DNA of 64,000 nucleotides from Polyangiaceae bacterium (lineage in GTDB: Bacteria; Myxococcota_A; Polyangia; Polyangiales; Polyangiaceae), in the NCBI GenBank assembly GCA_009781005.1, contig WQYX01000001.1, positions 1-64,000 of the forward strand, written 5' to 3'. Shown piece by piece: positions 1 through 8,440 of this stretch. Made by a program: the position numbers and the translations under genes. Each line of letters begins with the position of its first letter. Position 1 is the stretch's first letter. The notes below the pieces were generated by a model that ran no database searches, was not told the origin of the DNA, and saw nothing but the letters and a program-made list of their open reading frames with translations.

Positions 1-98
1 CCGACGAGAGCTGCTTGTGCAGCTTGAGGAGGAGCAACGAAGCGATGCGACGCAAATCGACCAAAAGACGACGGGAGCAACCTACGAGGGGTTCCAAA

Positions 99-122
99 CC
101 TCGCGTCAACTTGAAAGCGGTC
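99..122. repeat. Family A element, right end only
   Basis: These bases match the right terminus of the 123-bp family A element seen complete at 6608-6730, ending in GAAAGCGGTC. The interior of the element is not present to the left. The 5' flank up to base 98 is open in several frames, but I cannot assign it to a gene. Confidence 0.7.
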
Positions 123-176
123 TGTTCTTCGCGGGTTAATGTACTCTCGTGTAGAGTACAAAAGCTGGAAATGCAC

Positions 177-212
177 AATGCCGTCGTTCTCGTGAAAGAG
201 AACGGCGGCATT
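177..212. terminator. Hairpin terminator after the H1-like gene
   Basis: A 15-bp stem (177-191 against 198-212, one G-T pair) encloses a 6-base loop. On the plus strand it is followed by a T-rich tail. On the minus strand it starts 20 bases after the stop of the H1-like gene. It probably ends that transcript and may work in both directions. Confidence 0.65.
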
Positions 213-231
213 CTTTATTTCGGCTCCCCGT

Positions 232-777
232 TCAGCGCGTGCTGCTCGTGCTCTGGCGTGCGGGTTGGCTTCGCTTCGTTGTCGCTCGTCGAGTCGTTGT
301 TCGGCGTGCGGTAGCGCCAGGACGCGACGACGTGCGTGTTGCGGTGTGCCTCGCTGTTCGCTTCAAGGTCCTGCGGCGCGGATTGCGGCGTGGCTCGGTT
401 TTCTTTGCCGGACGCTTTTTTACCGTACGCCGCCGCGCCTGGGTGTTCTTGGCGATGAGCGTACCTGCCGCGCGCGCGCGCGCCCGAGCCACTCTGCGAG
501 GACGCTTCGGTGCGGCACGCTTCTTGGTAAGGGCAGGTGCGGCCTTCACGCGCTTGCTCACCGTCTTCCTCTTGTCCTCGGGCAGGGCAGAACCCGATCG
601 ACGTGCCGGCGCGCGAGGTGTCTGCGCGCGTCCGGTCGACGTCGCTCCTTTTGCGCTGCGGGTCGCGCCCGTGCCCTGCCGAATCTCCTTTCGGGCGGAC
701 GCTCCGACTCGAGGGGCTCTCGCCGTCTTCTTGGCGGGGGCCTTGTTTGCGCGTCCGATCGTCATCTTCTCCGGCAT
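232..777 (-). CDS. Histone H1-like basic protein
   Basis: The 181-residue product is almost entirely Lys, Arg, Ala, Pro and Thr, with repeated KK, RR and PAKK-type motifs and no hydrophobic core. Bacterial histone H1-like and AlgP-like proteins have this composition and bind DNA or compact the nucleoid; that role is inferred from composition only. The start at 777 (MPEKMTIG) is preferred because an AGTGAGGA ribosome site lies just upstream; a GTG 12 bases earlier is possible. A terminator hairpin follows the stop. Low-complexity GC-rich sequence can also give spurious long frames, so confidence is moderate, though the ribosome site and terminator support a real gene. Confidence 0.68.
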   Translation of the reverse strand: MPEKMTIGRANKAPAKKTARAPRVGASARKEIRQGTGATRSAKGATSTGRAQTPRAPARRSGSALPEDKRKTVSKRVKAAPALTKKRAAPKRPRRVARARARAAGTLIAKNTQARRRTVKKRPAKKTEPRRNPRRRTLKRTARHTATRTSSRPGATARRTTTRRATTKRSQPARQSTSSTR

Positions 778-1011
778 GATGTTCCTCACTCTCGACGCCG
801 TGCAAAAGCAAGAGCCTCGCCACCTGTGCAGAGTGCACGGATAGCGTTCGTCGTCCGGGATTCAGGAGCTTTGCGTCGCCGAACGGGCGTGCGCCGATCG
901 TGTCGCGAGGGCGCAGCTCACATGAGGTGGTCGCATCGTGCCACGCGCGACTCACGAGCAGATTCGGTCGGCATGGGGACCAAAACGCGCGGTCCGGCAT
1001 CGAAGGGGGTC

Positions 1012-1968
1012 GTGCGCATCATCGTCACCGGCGGCACTGGATTCATCGGACGAAAGCTCGTGAGGTCGCTCTGCGAGCGCGGCGATGACGTCACCATCTT
1101 CACGCGTAGGCGCGCGAGTGCATGCGGCGCTGGTTTTGGCGCCCGCCCCACGTGCTGCCGCGGGAGCGGCAAGGTCGAACTCGTACCATGGACGCCGGAT
1201 CGCCCCGGCCCCTGGCAGAACCTCGTCGATGGCGCGGACGCCGTCGTGAACCTCGCGGGAGCCGGCATCTTTGACGAGCGCTGGACGCCCGATCGCAAGC
1301 GCGTGCTCCGCGACAGCCGCATCCTCTCGACCACTCTCCTCGCCGAGGCTGTCGAGCGCGCAACGAACAAGCCGGGCGTCTTCGTCAGCGGATCGGCGGT
1401 GGGCTACTACGGCACGCATTGCGGCGATCGCGCGCTCATCGAAGACGATCTCGCGGGCACAGACTTTCTCGCGCAACTTACGATCGAGTGGGAGGCGGCC
1501 GCAGCGCCGGCGCGCGATGCAGGCGTTCGCGTGTGCCATCCGCGAACGGGCATCGTCCTCGGCACCGACGGCGGGATGCTTGCGAAGCTCTTGCCGCTCT
1601 TCCGCGCGTACGTGGGCGGGCCCGTTGGTCACGGCACGCAGTTCATCGCGTGGATTCATGCGGCCGACGTGATCCGCGCGATCGAACATGCGATCGATCA
1701 CGCGTCCATGTCGGGTCCCTTCAACATGGTCGCACCCGAGCCCGCCACCATGAACGACTTCGCGCGCGAGCTCGGCGACGCGCTCGACCGCCCGTCCCAC
1801 GTGCGCGTTCCCGCGCTCGCCGTGAAGCTTGCGCTCGGTGAGGGCTCGGACGCCGTCCTCACCGGGCAGCGCGCCGTGCCCCACCGCCTCGTCGCCGAAG
1901 GTTTTGCGTTTCTCTTCCCCGAGCTTGCTTCCGCCCTGGCCGATCTCACGAGCCCGCCTTCGATTTGA
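1012..1968 (+). CDS. TIGR01777 family NAD-dependent epimerase/dehydratase
   Basis: A 318-residue short-chain dehydrogenase of the extended type. It opens with the Rossmann motif VTGGTGFIG at residues 4-12. The C-terminal region, around AVPHRLVAEGFAF, matches the DUF1731 domain that typifies TIGR01777/YfcH/SDR39U1 proteins. Substrates of this family are poorly known; it is probably a cytoplasmic nucleotide-sugar or NAD(P)-dependent enzyme. GTG at 1012 gives the canonical family N-terminus and has AAGGGGG just upstream; ATG at 973 would add 13 residues without a ribosome site. The last codons (SPPSI and stop) are supplied by a partial family A element. Confidence 0.9.
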   Translation: MRIIVTGGTGFIGRKLVRSLCERGDDVTIFTRRRASACGAGFGARPTCCRGSGKVELVPWTPDRPGPWQNLVDGADAVVNLAGAGIFDERWTPDRKRVLRDSRILSTTLLAEAVERATNKPGVFVSGSAVGYYGTHCGDRALIEDDLAGTDFLAQLTIEWEAAAAPARDAGVRVCHPRTGIVLGTDGGMLAKLLPLFRAYVGGPVGHGTQFIAWIHAADVIRAIEHAIDHASMSGPFNMVAPEPATMNDFARELGDALDRPSHVRVPALAVKLALGEGSDAVLTGQRAVPHRLVAEGFAFLFPELASALADLTSPPSI

Positions 1969-1990
1969 CGCGATCTCAATCGTTGGGGTC
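1954..1990. repeat. Family A element, partial left end between convergent genes
   Basis: The left terminus of family A (compare 6608-6645), with CTTCGATTTGACGCGATCTC then CGTTGGGG. It contains the TGA stop of the epimerase at 1966-1968. Its right edge touches the stop of the convergent TPR/HEAT gene at 1989-1991. The 20-bp gap between the two genes is therefore entirely element sequence. Confidence 0.75.
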
Positions 1991-3812
1991 AGACGATTCC
2001 GCGTGCACGGAGCACGTTGCGGAGCGCTGCTTGCACGTCGGTCGTTGTCGTGTGCATGGCCCCGCGAGCAAGCTCGATGAATCTCGTGCTGCACGACTTG
2101 CCGAGAGCATCGAGCACCGAGGCGCGATCGATGGGTGCTCCGTGCTCGATCACGCCGAGGAGAAGTTCGGCGGCCTCCATGGTGTCGACATTCGAGAGAG
2201 ATCGAAATGCTGCTGCACGCACGGCGGGCTCGGGTGCCTCGCGGACGATGCGCGAGAGCGGGTCGAAGGCGTGCGGGAAGTGGAGCGACTCGACGGCTTT
2301 CGCGGCCTGCTCGACGACGGCCAGATCGGGATCGCGAAGCCCCGCACGCACGGTGATGAAGCTCCGCTTGAAAAAGAGCTGCTCGATCGCTCTGAGGACG
2401 GCGATCTTCACTTGCTTTTCCCCTCGCGCAAAAAGCTTTTCGAGTGGCGAGAGCACCACGAAGAGTTGGAGTTGCCGCAGCTCGTCGGCGAGCCTCACGC
2501 GCGCATTCGTGGCAGGCGCGCTCGCGTCGTTCGGATGATTCTCGACCGCGAGGGCCGTGAGACGCGCGAGCATGGCTCGGCGCCGGATGAGATCCGGCCA
2601 GCGCTTCGCGTCGAGCAGGACGTCCGCACACGCTTCGGCGGCGCTGCCTTGCTGTTCCCACTCGAGGAGATCGACGTGCCAGACATCGGGGAGGTGGTCG
2701 GGGGGATGCGAGGGCACCGCGGTAGCGTCGACGACTTCGTCGCGCACGCCCTCGTAGCGCTTCGCGGCGCGCGCGTAGTGCGTCCTTCGCTGTGCTTCGA
2801 GATCCATGGTCGCTAGATCGGTGTACAATGCACCTATGCGGGCGTACTGGCCCACCTCACCGAAGGCGAGAATGGCAGCGAGCAGCGCGTTCTCCGCGAT
2901 CTCGGGCGGCGCGCCGCGAGCGAGGTGTTGTTTGGACACTTCGCGCCAGAGTTCGGCCTGCACAATGGTGTAGTGTGCAGCCGTGCTCGGAATCGCGAGC
3001 GCGCGCGCGTAGTCGGCGGCTTCTCGTGCGAGCGTGGCTGCGGCGGACAGTTCGCCGCGCTCTTCGGCGGCTTGGAGAGCGTCCTCGAAGTGCTGGAGCG
3101 CGAAGTACTTGAGGTGATCCTCACGCAAGATGCGAATGCAGTTGACGAAGCCTTCGAGCACGTCCTCGAACGTGCCGCTTTCGCGCCCGATCTGCACGAG
3201 CACCTGGAAGCAGTCGAACGCACGTTCGCGCTGACCGATGCTTTCGAAGGTATCGGCTGCTTCTTCGAGCAGGCGCACCGCCGAGACCGTGGCTTCACGC
3301 GCCTCTTTCGGCGCGCCGCATTTGTTCTCGCATCGAGCGAGGTTGAACCGAAGGAGAGCTGCGTTGTACGCGTCCGCACCGCCTGACGCAGTCTGCGTGA
3401 GGCGCGACCAGAGAACGCGCGCTTGCCTATAGTCACCGGATTTTTCGCGGTAGATCGCGGCGGCAACAAGAAGTCCTGCGTCCTCCATTTCGCGTGCTGC
3501 GCTCGCCGCGTCGCCCATGGCCGCGAACGTGCGAGCACGATCCACCGCGGCAACGTTGGGCAAGATCGTGCTCACGCGCCGCCACACATTCGGATCCGAT
3601 GCCGCCATGTACCAGAACACGGTGAGCGCGCTGCGCGTATCGCCGCGTTGCACGAGGACCTCCGAGAGCGGCCGGATCACCGAGAGGTACAGGTTCTCCG
3701 CGACGTGCGTCTGCGTGGCGGCAGTGACGAGAGCGTTCGCGGCGTCGTCCAGATCTCCGCGGGCGAACGACGCTTGGGCGCGGTCGCGTAGCTGGTTGAG
3801 ATTGTCGGCCAT
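1989..3812 (-). CDS. TPR/HEAT-like helical repeat protein, unknown function
   Basis: A 607-residue soluble protein with no signal peptide or membrane segment. Residues about 1-330 are TPR-like helical pairs (for example FARGDLDDAANALVTAA). Residues about 440-600 resemble HEAT repeats, with recurring patterns such as LRDPDLAVVEQAAKAVESL. Such proteins are usually interaction scaffolds, and no catalytic motif is visible. It starts at an ATG 23 bases after the pssA-like stop on the same strand, so the two are probably co-transcribed. It converges with the epimerase gene across a partial family A element. Confidence 0.8.
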   Translation of the reverse strand: MADNLNQLRDRAQASFARGDLDDAANALVTAATQTHVAENLYLSVIRPLSEVLVQRGDTRSALTVFWYMAASDPNVWRRVSTILPNVAAVDRARTFAAMGDAASAAREMEDAGLLVAAAIYREKSGDYRQARVLWSRLTQTASGGADAYNAALLRFNLARCENKCGAPKEAREATVSAVRLLEEAADTFESIGQRERAFDCFQVLVQIGRESGTFEDVLEGFVNCIRILREDHLKYFALQHFEDALQAAEERGELSAAATLAREAADYARALAIPSTAAHYTIVQAELWREVSKQHLARGAPPEIAENALLAAILAFGEVGQYARIGALYTDLATMDLEAQRRTHYARAAKRYEGVRDEVVDATAVPSHPPDHLPDVWHVDLLEWEQQGSAAEACADVLLDAKRWPDLIRRRAMLARLTALAVENHPNDASAPATNARVRLADELRQLQLFVVLSPLEKLFARGEKQVKIAVLRAIEQLFFKRSFITVRAGLRDPDLAVVEQAAKAVESLHFPHAFDPLSRIVREAPEPAVRAAAFRSLSNVDTMEAAELLLGVIEHGAPIDRASVLDALGKSCSTRFIELARGAMHTTTTDVQAALRNVLRARGIV

Positions 3813-3835
3813 GGCGCGTGACGATGCGGTGGCGT

Positions 3836-4672
3836 CTACGATGACGACGCGGGCGGAATGCTCGGATCCGGCTCGCTACCAGTCTCTTGGCGCCGTCGCT
3901 TGGCGAGATCGTGCGGCACGCGGGCAACGGCCTCGACGAGACCGATGAGGATGTAGAACGACAGCAGCCAGACGAGTACGAACGCCGGCTTCGTCTTCAC
4001 GGAGACGATGGCGCTCGAAACGACCGCGAAGAGCACGAGCCCGGCGGTGCGCGCGTTGAGCGCAAGGTCCTTGAAGGATCGAAAGCGGATCGTCGAGATC
4101 TGAAGGAATGCGAGAAATGCGACGAGGCCCATCATGGGTCCGACATAACGCTCGCTCGCGAGATCACCGCCGATGGCGTGGTTGGCGACGATGAGCGAGA
4201 CGAGGATGCCTGCGGCGCCAGGGACGGGGAGACCAATGATGTACTTGCTCGGTTTCTTTGGCGCGCCGCTCTCTCCCATGGAGAGGACGTTGAAGCGCGC
4301 GAGCCGCACGGCACCTGCGGCGGCAAAGGCGAATGCGATGACGAGTCCGAGGGTGGACGCGTGGAAGAGCGACCACTTGTACACGAGCAGTGCAGGGGCG
4401 ATGCCGAACGAGATCATGTCGGCGAGCGAATCAATCTGCAAACCAAAGGCGCTCTGCGTCTTGGTGAGCCGCGCCACGCGCCCGTCGATCAAATCGAAGA
4501 ACAGCGCGTACACGAGCAAGAGCGAGGCTCGGTAGTAGTCGTTGCTCTCGGCAATTGCGCCACCGCTCAAGCGGATGGAGTCGAATCCGCAAAAGATGCT
4601 CGAGAGCGTGATCATGTTTGGCAGAAGAAACAGAGTCTTACGGAGATCGAGCCTTCTGCGAGCCACGGCCAT
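3836..4672 (-). CDS. pssA: CDP-diacylglycerol-serine O-phosphatidyltransferase (PssA-like)
   Basis: A 278-residue integral membrane enzyme of the CDP-alcohol phosphatidyltransferase family. The family signature D-G-x2-A-R-x8-G-x3-D-x3-D is present as DGRVAR, then G, D and D in LQIDSLADM. The start LPNMITLSSIFCGF is typical of phosphatidylserine synthases, which make phosphatidylserine from CDP-diacylglycerol and serine. Hydrophobic helices continue to about residue 255, followed by a basic, then Ser/Pro-rich tail. The ATG at 4672 gives the expected N-terminus; the longer open frame upstream has no membrane-protein character. A related phosphatidyltransferase specificity cannot be excluded. 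Confidence 0.88.
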   Translation of the reverse strand: MAVARRRLDLRKTLFLLPNMITLSSIFCGFDSIRLSGGAIAESNDYYRASLLLVYALFFDLIDGRVARLTKTQSAFGLQIDSLADMISFGIAPALLVYKWSLFHASTLGLVIAFAFAAAGAVRLARFNVLSMGESGAPKKPSKYIIGLPVPGAAGILVSLIVANHAIGGDLASERYVGPMMGLVAFLAFLQISTIRFRSFKDLALNARTAGLVLFAVVSSAIVSVKTKPAFVLVWLLSFYILIGLVEAVARVPHDLAKRRRQETGSEPDPSIPPASSS

Positions 4673-4757
4673 GACGGCACTTTGCCTGAGGTCGGGCCAC
4701 CCGTAAAGCCACCGGGTTTTTGGCCCGGCGCGCGCGCTGCTTCTACCCTTGTGCGTC

Positions 4758-5225
4758 GTGACTCTCGTAGGGTACATACTGAAGTTTTTGCCATTGATCG
4801 TGAGCTCCGTGTTCGCCGCGAGCGCAGCGTTGGGTTGCGCGCACGCCGAAAGCGCTGAGTCAGCGCAGCTTGCGGAGATGGGAGACACCATCACGCGGAT
4901 GCAGGCGGACCGCGATCGCGAGGACGCTCGATATGGAGCTCTCGGCGTCAAGATGGCCGAAGAGCAGGGCGCGGCCGACAAGGAAACCGAGACTCCCGCG
5001 AAGCTCACGGGGTACGCGGCGCGCGCGCCTCTCGTGCCGTTGCGCGCCGTATCCCTTGGCGAGAGCGATGCTCCGCTCGAGAGCGATGACCCGAACGACA
5101 CCACTCCGCGCCCGGAGATCCGTATCGTCGGAACTCCGTCGACCGCGCGCATAGCGCACACGAGAGCGCCGTCTTATCCCGGTGTGAGAAAGAATTCGCC
5201 GAAAGGTCCGAAGGAGACTCCATGA
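4758..5225 (+). CDS. Putative lipoprotein, translationally coupled to LysM protein
   Basis: A product of about 155 residues with a hydrophobic N-terminus and the lipobox-like ALGC about 25 residues in, suggesting an outer-membrane or periplasmic lipoprotein. Residues about 35-70 could form a short coiled coil (AQLAEMGDTITRMQADRD); the rest is Pro/Thr/Asp-rich and probably disordered. The exact start is unclear: GTG at 4758 and TTG at 4749 are both possible and neither has a strong ribosome site. Its TGA overlaps the ATG of the next gene (ATGA at 5222-5225), which supports it as real and linked to cell-wall function. Confidence 0.62.
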   Translation: MTLVGYILKFLPLIVSSVFAASAALGCAHAESAESAQLAEMGDTITRMQADRDREDARYGALGVKMAEEQGAADKETETPAKLTGYAARAPLVPLRAVSLGESDAPLESDDPNDTTPRPEIRIVGTPSTARIAHTRAPSYPGVRKNSPKGPKETP

Positions 5226-6607
5226 GAGCATGCTTCCCAACCGTCCCCTTCGTGATGGCGACGGCGTCCGTCTTCGTGGTCGCGCCCGGCGCCGCGTTTG
5301 CGCAAGACGTGAGCGGCACGGCTCCGGCAGGTGGCACGGCTCCGGCAGGTGGCACAGCTCCCGCGGGCGGGAACGCTGCGCAAACGGTGACGACCTACCA
5401 GATGTTTCCCGGTGGTGTGGCTCCGACCCCGCCCGGACAGACGCTCGGCGGCGGCAACACGGAATACTCGTCATCAAAACCCATTGTTGGCAATGAGACC
5501 GATACCTTTGACTTTCATTACGGTGGTAGCGGCAACACGGTTCGCGGGAGCGACAGTTCATCGTTCGTGCTCGGTGGAAACATGGTTCGCGGCGGTGTTA
5601 CCGAAAACGCGGGTTCCCACGTCGTGCGCAAAGGCGATACCTTATGGGCCATCTGTGATTCGTATTTCCATAATCCATATCAATGGCCGCGTATCTGGTC
5701 CTACAATCCACAAATTCAGAATCCACACTGGATTTATCCGGGCGAAGAAGTCCGGCTGCGCAGCGGAGGTGGCGCCGCGCTCGCGACCGCAAGCGGCGGC
5801 GGAGATGGCGCAGGCGGACCGCCGGCCATCGCGTCACGTGGGGGGATCGTCGACCGCCGTCGCCAGGTTCCGCCTGACACCATCTTTCTTCGCGATACGG
5901 GTTATATCGACGACGATACTCACAACTGGGGCGAAATCACCGGGTCGCGCGAAGACAAGATGTTCTTGAGCAACTTCGATGAAGTCTATCTTCGAATCGG
6001 CAACGACCACGATCTCAAGATTGGTCAGGAGCTTACGATCTATCGGCCTTCGCGCAGGGTCGAAAATGGCGAGCTCATCGAGATCGAAGGCACGCTCACC
6101 GTCGATCAATGGAATCCCAAGGAACGCATCGCCCGCGGCCGGATCACCGAGACGCTCGACGTCATCGAGCGCGGTGCCCGCGTCGGTCCGATCATGCGTC
6201 GCTTCGAGATCGTTCCGCCGCTTCGCAACGAGATCGACGTAAAAGCCAAGGTCCTCGCGAGCGTCGTTCCCGGCAACATCTACGGGCAGCACCAAGTCGT
6301 GTTCATCGACCAAGGCGAGGAGTCCGGTCTCAAGCCTGGCAACCGCCTGCGCGTCGTTCGCAAGGGCGATGCGTGGCACCAGTCCCTGACAACTCGGTCG
6401 TCCGCGATCCGCATCGCGCTCGAGGAGGACTCGCCGGCGGCAATCGAGATGGTGCCGGGGCCACGTGACGAATCGAAGCTGCCAGAGGAAGTCGTCGCCG
6501 AGCTTCGTGTCATCAGCGTCCGAAAGAATACAGCGATGGCGCTCGTGACCTCGTCGCGCATCGAGATCGAAGCAGGCGATCTGGCCTACGCCCGCAAAGG
6601 CTATTGA
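5222..6607 (+). CDS. Secreted LysM domain protein
   Basis: A 461-residue exported protein. It begins with a signal peptide (about residues 1-27, ending AAFAQD), then three perfect GTAPAG hexapeptides encoded by an 18-bp tandem repeat, then a Gly/Ser-rich linker. A LysM peptidoglycan-binding domain at about residues 136-183 opens with HVVRKGDTLWAICDSYF and ends YPGEEVRL. The remaining 270 residues are beta-rich with no recognised catalytic motif. It is probably anchored to peptidoglycan in the periplasm. The start overlaps the upstream lipoprotein stop. A complete family A element begins one base after its TGA. Confidence 0.88.
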   Translation: MRACFPTVPFVMATASVFVVAPGAAFAQDVSGTAPAGGTAPAGGTAPAGGNAAQTVTTYQMFPGGVAPTPPGQTLGGGNTEYSSSKPIVGNETDTFDFHYGGSGNTVRGSDSSSFVLGGNMVRGGVTENAGSHVVRKGDTLWAICDSYFHNPYQWPRIWSYNPQIQNPHWIYPGEEVRLRSGGGAALATASGGGDGAGGPPAIASRGGIVDRRRQVPPDTIFLRDTGYIDDDTHNWGEITGSREDKMFLSNFDEVYLRIGNDHDLKIGQELTIYRPSRRVENGELIEIEGTLTVDQWNPKERIARGRITETLDVIERGARVGPIMRRFEIVPPLRNEIDVKAKVLASVVPGNIYGQHQVVFIDQGEESGLKPGNRLRVVRKGDAWHQSLTTRSSAIRIALEEDSPAAIEMVPGPRDESKLPEEVVAELRVISVRKNTAMALVTSSRIEIEAGDLAYARKGY

Positions 6608-6730
6608 GACCGCTTTCGATTTGCCGCGATCTCATCGTTGGGGCCTGCGGTGCGGTCCTCAAAGCCAAAACAGGCTATTCCGGTCCGCTCCTCGGCCCCG
6701 CCTCGACCTCGCGTCAACTTGAAAGCGGTC
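6608..6730. repeat. Family A element, complete 123-bp copy
   Basis: Starts GACCGCTTTCGATTTG and ends with the imperfect inverse CAACTTGAAAGCGGTC. The interior is also self-complementary, with GGGGCC arms and a tip AGCC-AAAACA-GGCT, so the whole element can form one long imperfect hairpin. It lies between the convergent LysM and PIG-L genes and abuts the LysM stop codon. Complete copies of identical length are at 37325-37447 and 38762-38884. Confidence 0.9.
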
Positions 6731-6779
6731 TTTGTGGTGCTCCGCGAGAAGTATGAAAAGTATGAAGGCGAAAGTTTCT

Positions 6780-7619
6780 CTACAAGCCGGGGAGGAATCC
6801 CGTTGACAGTGTTCCCGGAATCATCGCGAAGGCCTCGGCGGCGACGCCACCGATCTCGCGGGCACGAAAGCGCTCCATGGGTTCGTGATGTACCTCGTAC
6901 ATGTGCTTGGGAGACTGACTTACGTGGGCCATGATGGCGTCGTTCTTGATGCGGAGTACCTCGCCAATCTCGACGTACACATGTGGCTCGAAACCCATGG
7001 TCTGCCGGCCTGTTTCCACCTCGAAAAAATAGAGCGGATTTTGCATCGATTTTTCGAGGTACGCCTGCACTGCGAGCATGGCAGCAATTTGATGATCGGG
7101 ATTCGTGTCGAGCGGCCATTGCGCAAAGACGAGATCGGGCGTGAGCTCGTCGAAGACGGCTGTCATGGTTTTGCGCCAACGCGGGGTAATCTCGCATTCA
7201 CCTCCGCGCATACCGAGGAAGCGCGGCGCAACCCCGAGGATCTTGCACGCCGTTTCCGCTTCGCGTGTCCGGATCTTCCCGTTTTCGTTGAAGGAGCGCC
7301 CGCCGCTTTCGTTCTCTCCGCGGGTCACGTAGAGAATCGTGACGTCGTGCCCTGCCTTTGACAGGCGCGCGAGCGTTCCGCCACAACCGCATTCGGGATC
7401 ATCAGGGTGCGCGCCAACGCAGAGGACTCGCAGCGCGCCAGTCTTTTTGTGCGAACTGGCGAGCGCTGCGGGATGTGCGACGACGGTCGATGAAGACAAA
7501 GAGGCAGCAGCCGAAGTTGGTGCGGCTGTTGGCGCCGACGTCGTGCGTGTCGTGCACCCCACGAGCGCTGCGCCAAAGGGCGCCGCAACGAGACTTTTGA
7601 GAAGTGCCCGTCGATCCAT
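6780..7619 (-). CDS. PIG-L/LmbE family deacetylase, exported lipoprotein
   Basis: A 279-residue protein of the PIG-L family, zinc enzymes that deacetylate N-acetylglucosaminyl lipids or thiol precursors. The metal-binding motif AHPDDPE is intact, as are the downstream family features GCGGTLARL and the DTNPDHQ histidine region. The N-terminus MDRRALLKSLVAAPFG has a twin-arginine-like pair and a lipobox (ALVGC), so it is probably exported and lipidated. ATG at 7619 is chosen because GGGGAG sits five bases upstream; an upstream ATG would add 11 residues. Substrate unknown. Confidence 0.88.
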   Translation of the reverse strand: MDRRALLKSLVAAPFGAALVGCTTRTTSAPTAAPTSAAASLSSSTVVAHPAALASSHKKTGALRVLCVGAHPDDPECGCGGTLARLSKAGHDVTILYVTRGENESGGRSFNENGKIRTREAETACKILGVAPRFLGMRGGECEITPRWRKTMTAVFDELTPDLVFAQWPLDTNPDHQIAAMLAVQAYLEKSMQNPLYFFEVETGRQTMGFEPHVYVEIGEVLRIKNDAIMAHVSQSPKHMYEVHHEPMERFRAREIGGVAAEAFAMIPGTLSTGFLPGL

Positions 7620-7669
7620 GCCTGCTCCCCCACTCATCGACTCACGCGTCACGGCTGTCGAACACGTTC

Positions 7670-8404
7670 TTAGTCGTAGCGCTCGCTGTGAACTTGTTTT
7701 CGATCGATCCCCATCTGTTTGCGTAGCAGATCGCGCACGGCCGACACCATTCGTTCGAGCCCGCAGATGTAGACGTGCGGCACGGTGTTGCCCTTTGCCG
7801 AGAGCTCGTGCCAGAGGCGCTCAACATGCGTCTGAACGTATCCGGTGCGCCCCGTCCAGTCGTCTCTGGCACGCGAAATTGTGTATTCTACACGAATCTG
7901 CGGATATGTGTGTGTGAGCTCCTCGAACTCTGCCTGGTAGAGCCGATCGTGTTCGTGACGTACGCCGGCGATGAGCCAGAGAGGCGATGAATCTCCGGCG
8001 CGAACGGCGTCGAGCATCATGCTGCGGAGCGGCGTGACACCGGTGCCCGTGCCCACGAAGAGTGCAGGGTGCGGTGCGCGGGGCGAGCGCGTGAAGAAAC
8101 CGGCAGGGCCGAGCGCGCGAAGCACGCTGCCCTCGCGTAGCTCGTGCAAGTAGGTCGAGCCCGGGCCGCCGTCGACGCGCGTGACGGCGAGCTCGAAGGT
8201 TGAACCCTGGTTCGGCGCCGACGCGATCGAATACGAGCGACGGCCCTCGCCTTCGCTGAGCGGCAGCACGAGGCTCACCCATTGGCCGGCTTGGAACTCG
8301 AAGGGCGCGCCGTCGACTCGCTCGAACGATAGCTCGCGAACGCTCGGGGAGATCATCCGTGCATGGTGCAGTCGAACATCGAAGGTTGGCGGTGGCGGCG
8401 GCAT
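7670..8404 (-). CDS. Ferredoxin-NADP reductase family flavoprotein
   Basis: A 244-residue FAD/NAD(P)-dependent oxidoreductase. The FAD-binding motif RRSYSIAS is near residue 55, the pyridine-nucleotide motif GTGTGVTPLRSM near residue 117, and the C-terminal CGLERMV plus SERYD match ferredoxin-NADP reductases and related phenol hydroxylase or Hmp-type reductase modules. There is no iron-sulfur domain, so it needs a separate electron partner that is not in this neighbourhood. It lies in a minus-strand run with the PIG-L gene downstream and an unknown gene upstream, separated by 36-50 bases. Confidence 0.88.
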   Translation of the reverse strand: MPPPPPTFDVRLHHARMISPSVRELSFERVDGAPFEFQAGQWVSLVLPLSEGEGRRSYSIASAPNQGSTFELAVTRVDGGPGSTYLHELREGSVLRALGPAGFFTRSPRAPHPALFVGTGTGVTPLRSMMLDAVRAGDSSPLWLIAGVRHEHDRLYQAEFEELTHTYPQIRVEYTISRARDDWTGRTGYVQTHVERLWHELSAKGNTVPHVYICGLERMVSAVRDLLRKQMGIDRKQVHSERYD

Positions 8405-8440
8405 CGTGTGCTCGAGCGTATACCGCTTTTTGGCGCTGGT

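Noticed and set aside
15-314. 99-residue plus-strand frame at the left edge
   Set aside because: Composition is that of GC-rich noise; it crosses a family A terminus and a terminator hairpin and has no ribosome site.
265-1011. Upstream extension of the epimerase frame
   Set aside because: The extension lacks folded-protein character and overlaps the H1-like gene on the other strand; the family start is at 1012.
952-2661. Long minus-strand frame (569 residues) over the epimerase and TPR/HEAT genes
   Set aside because: It is the antisense shadow of two well-supported genes; its Arg/His/Ala-rich composition is typical of high-GC shadow frames.
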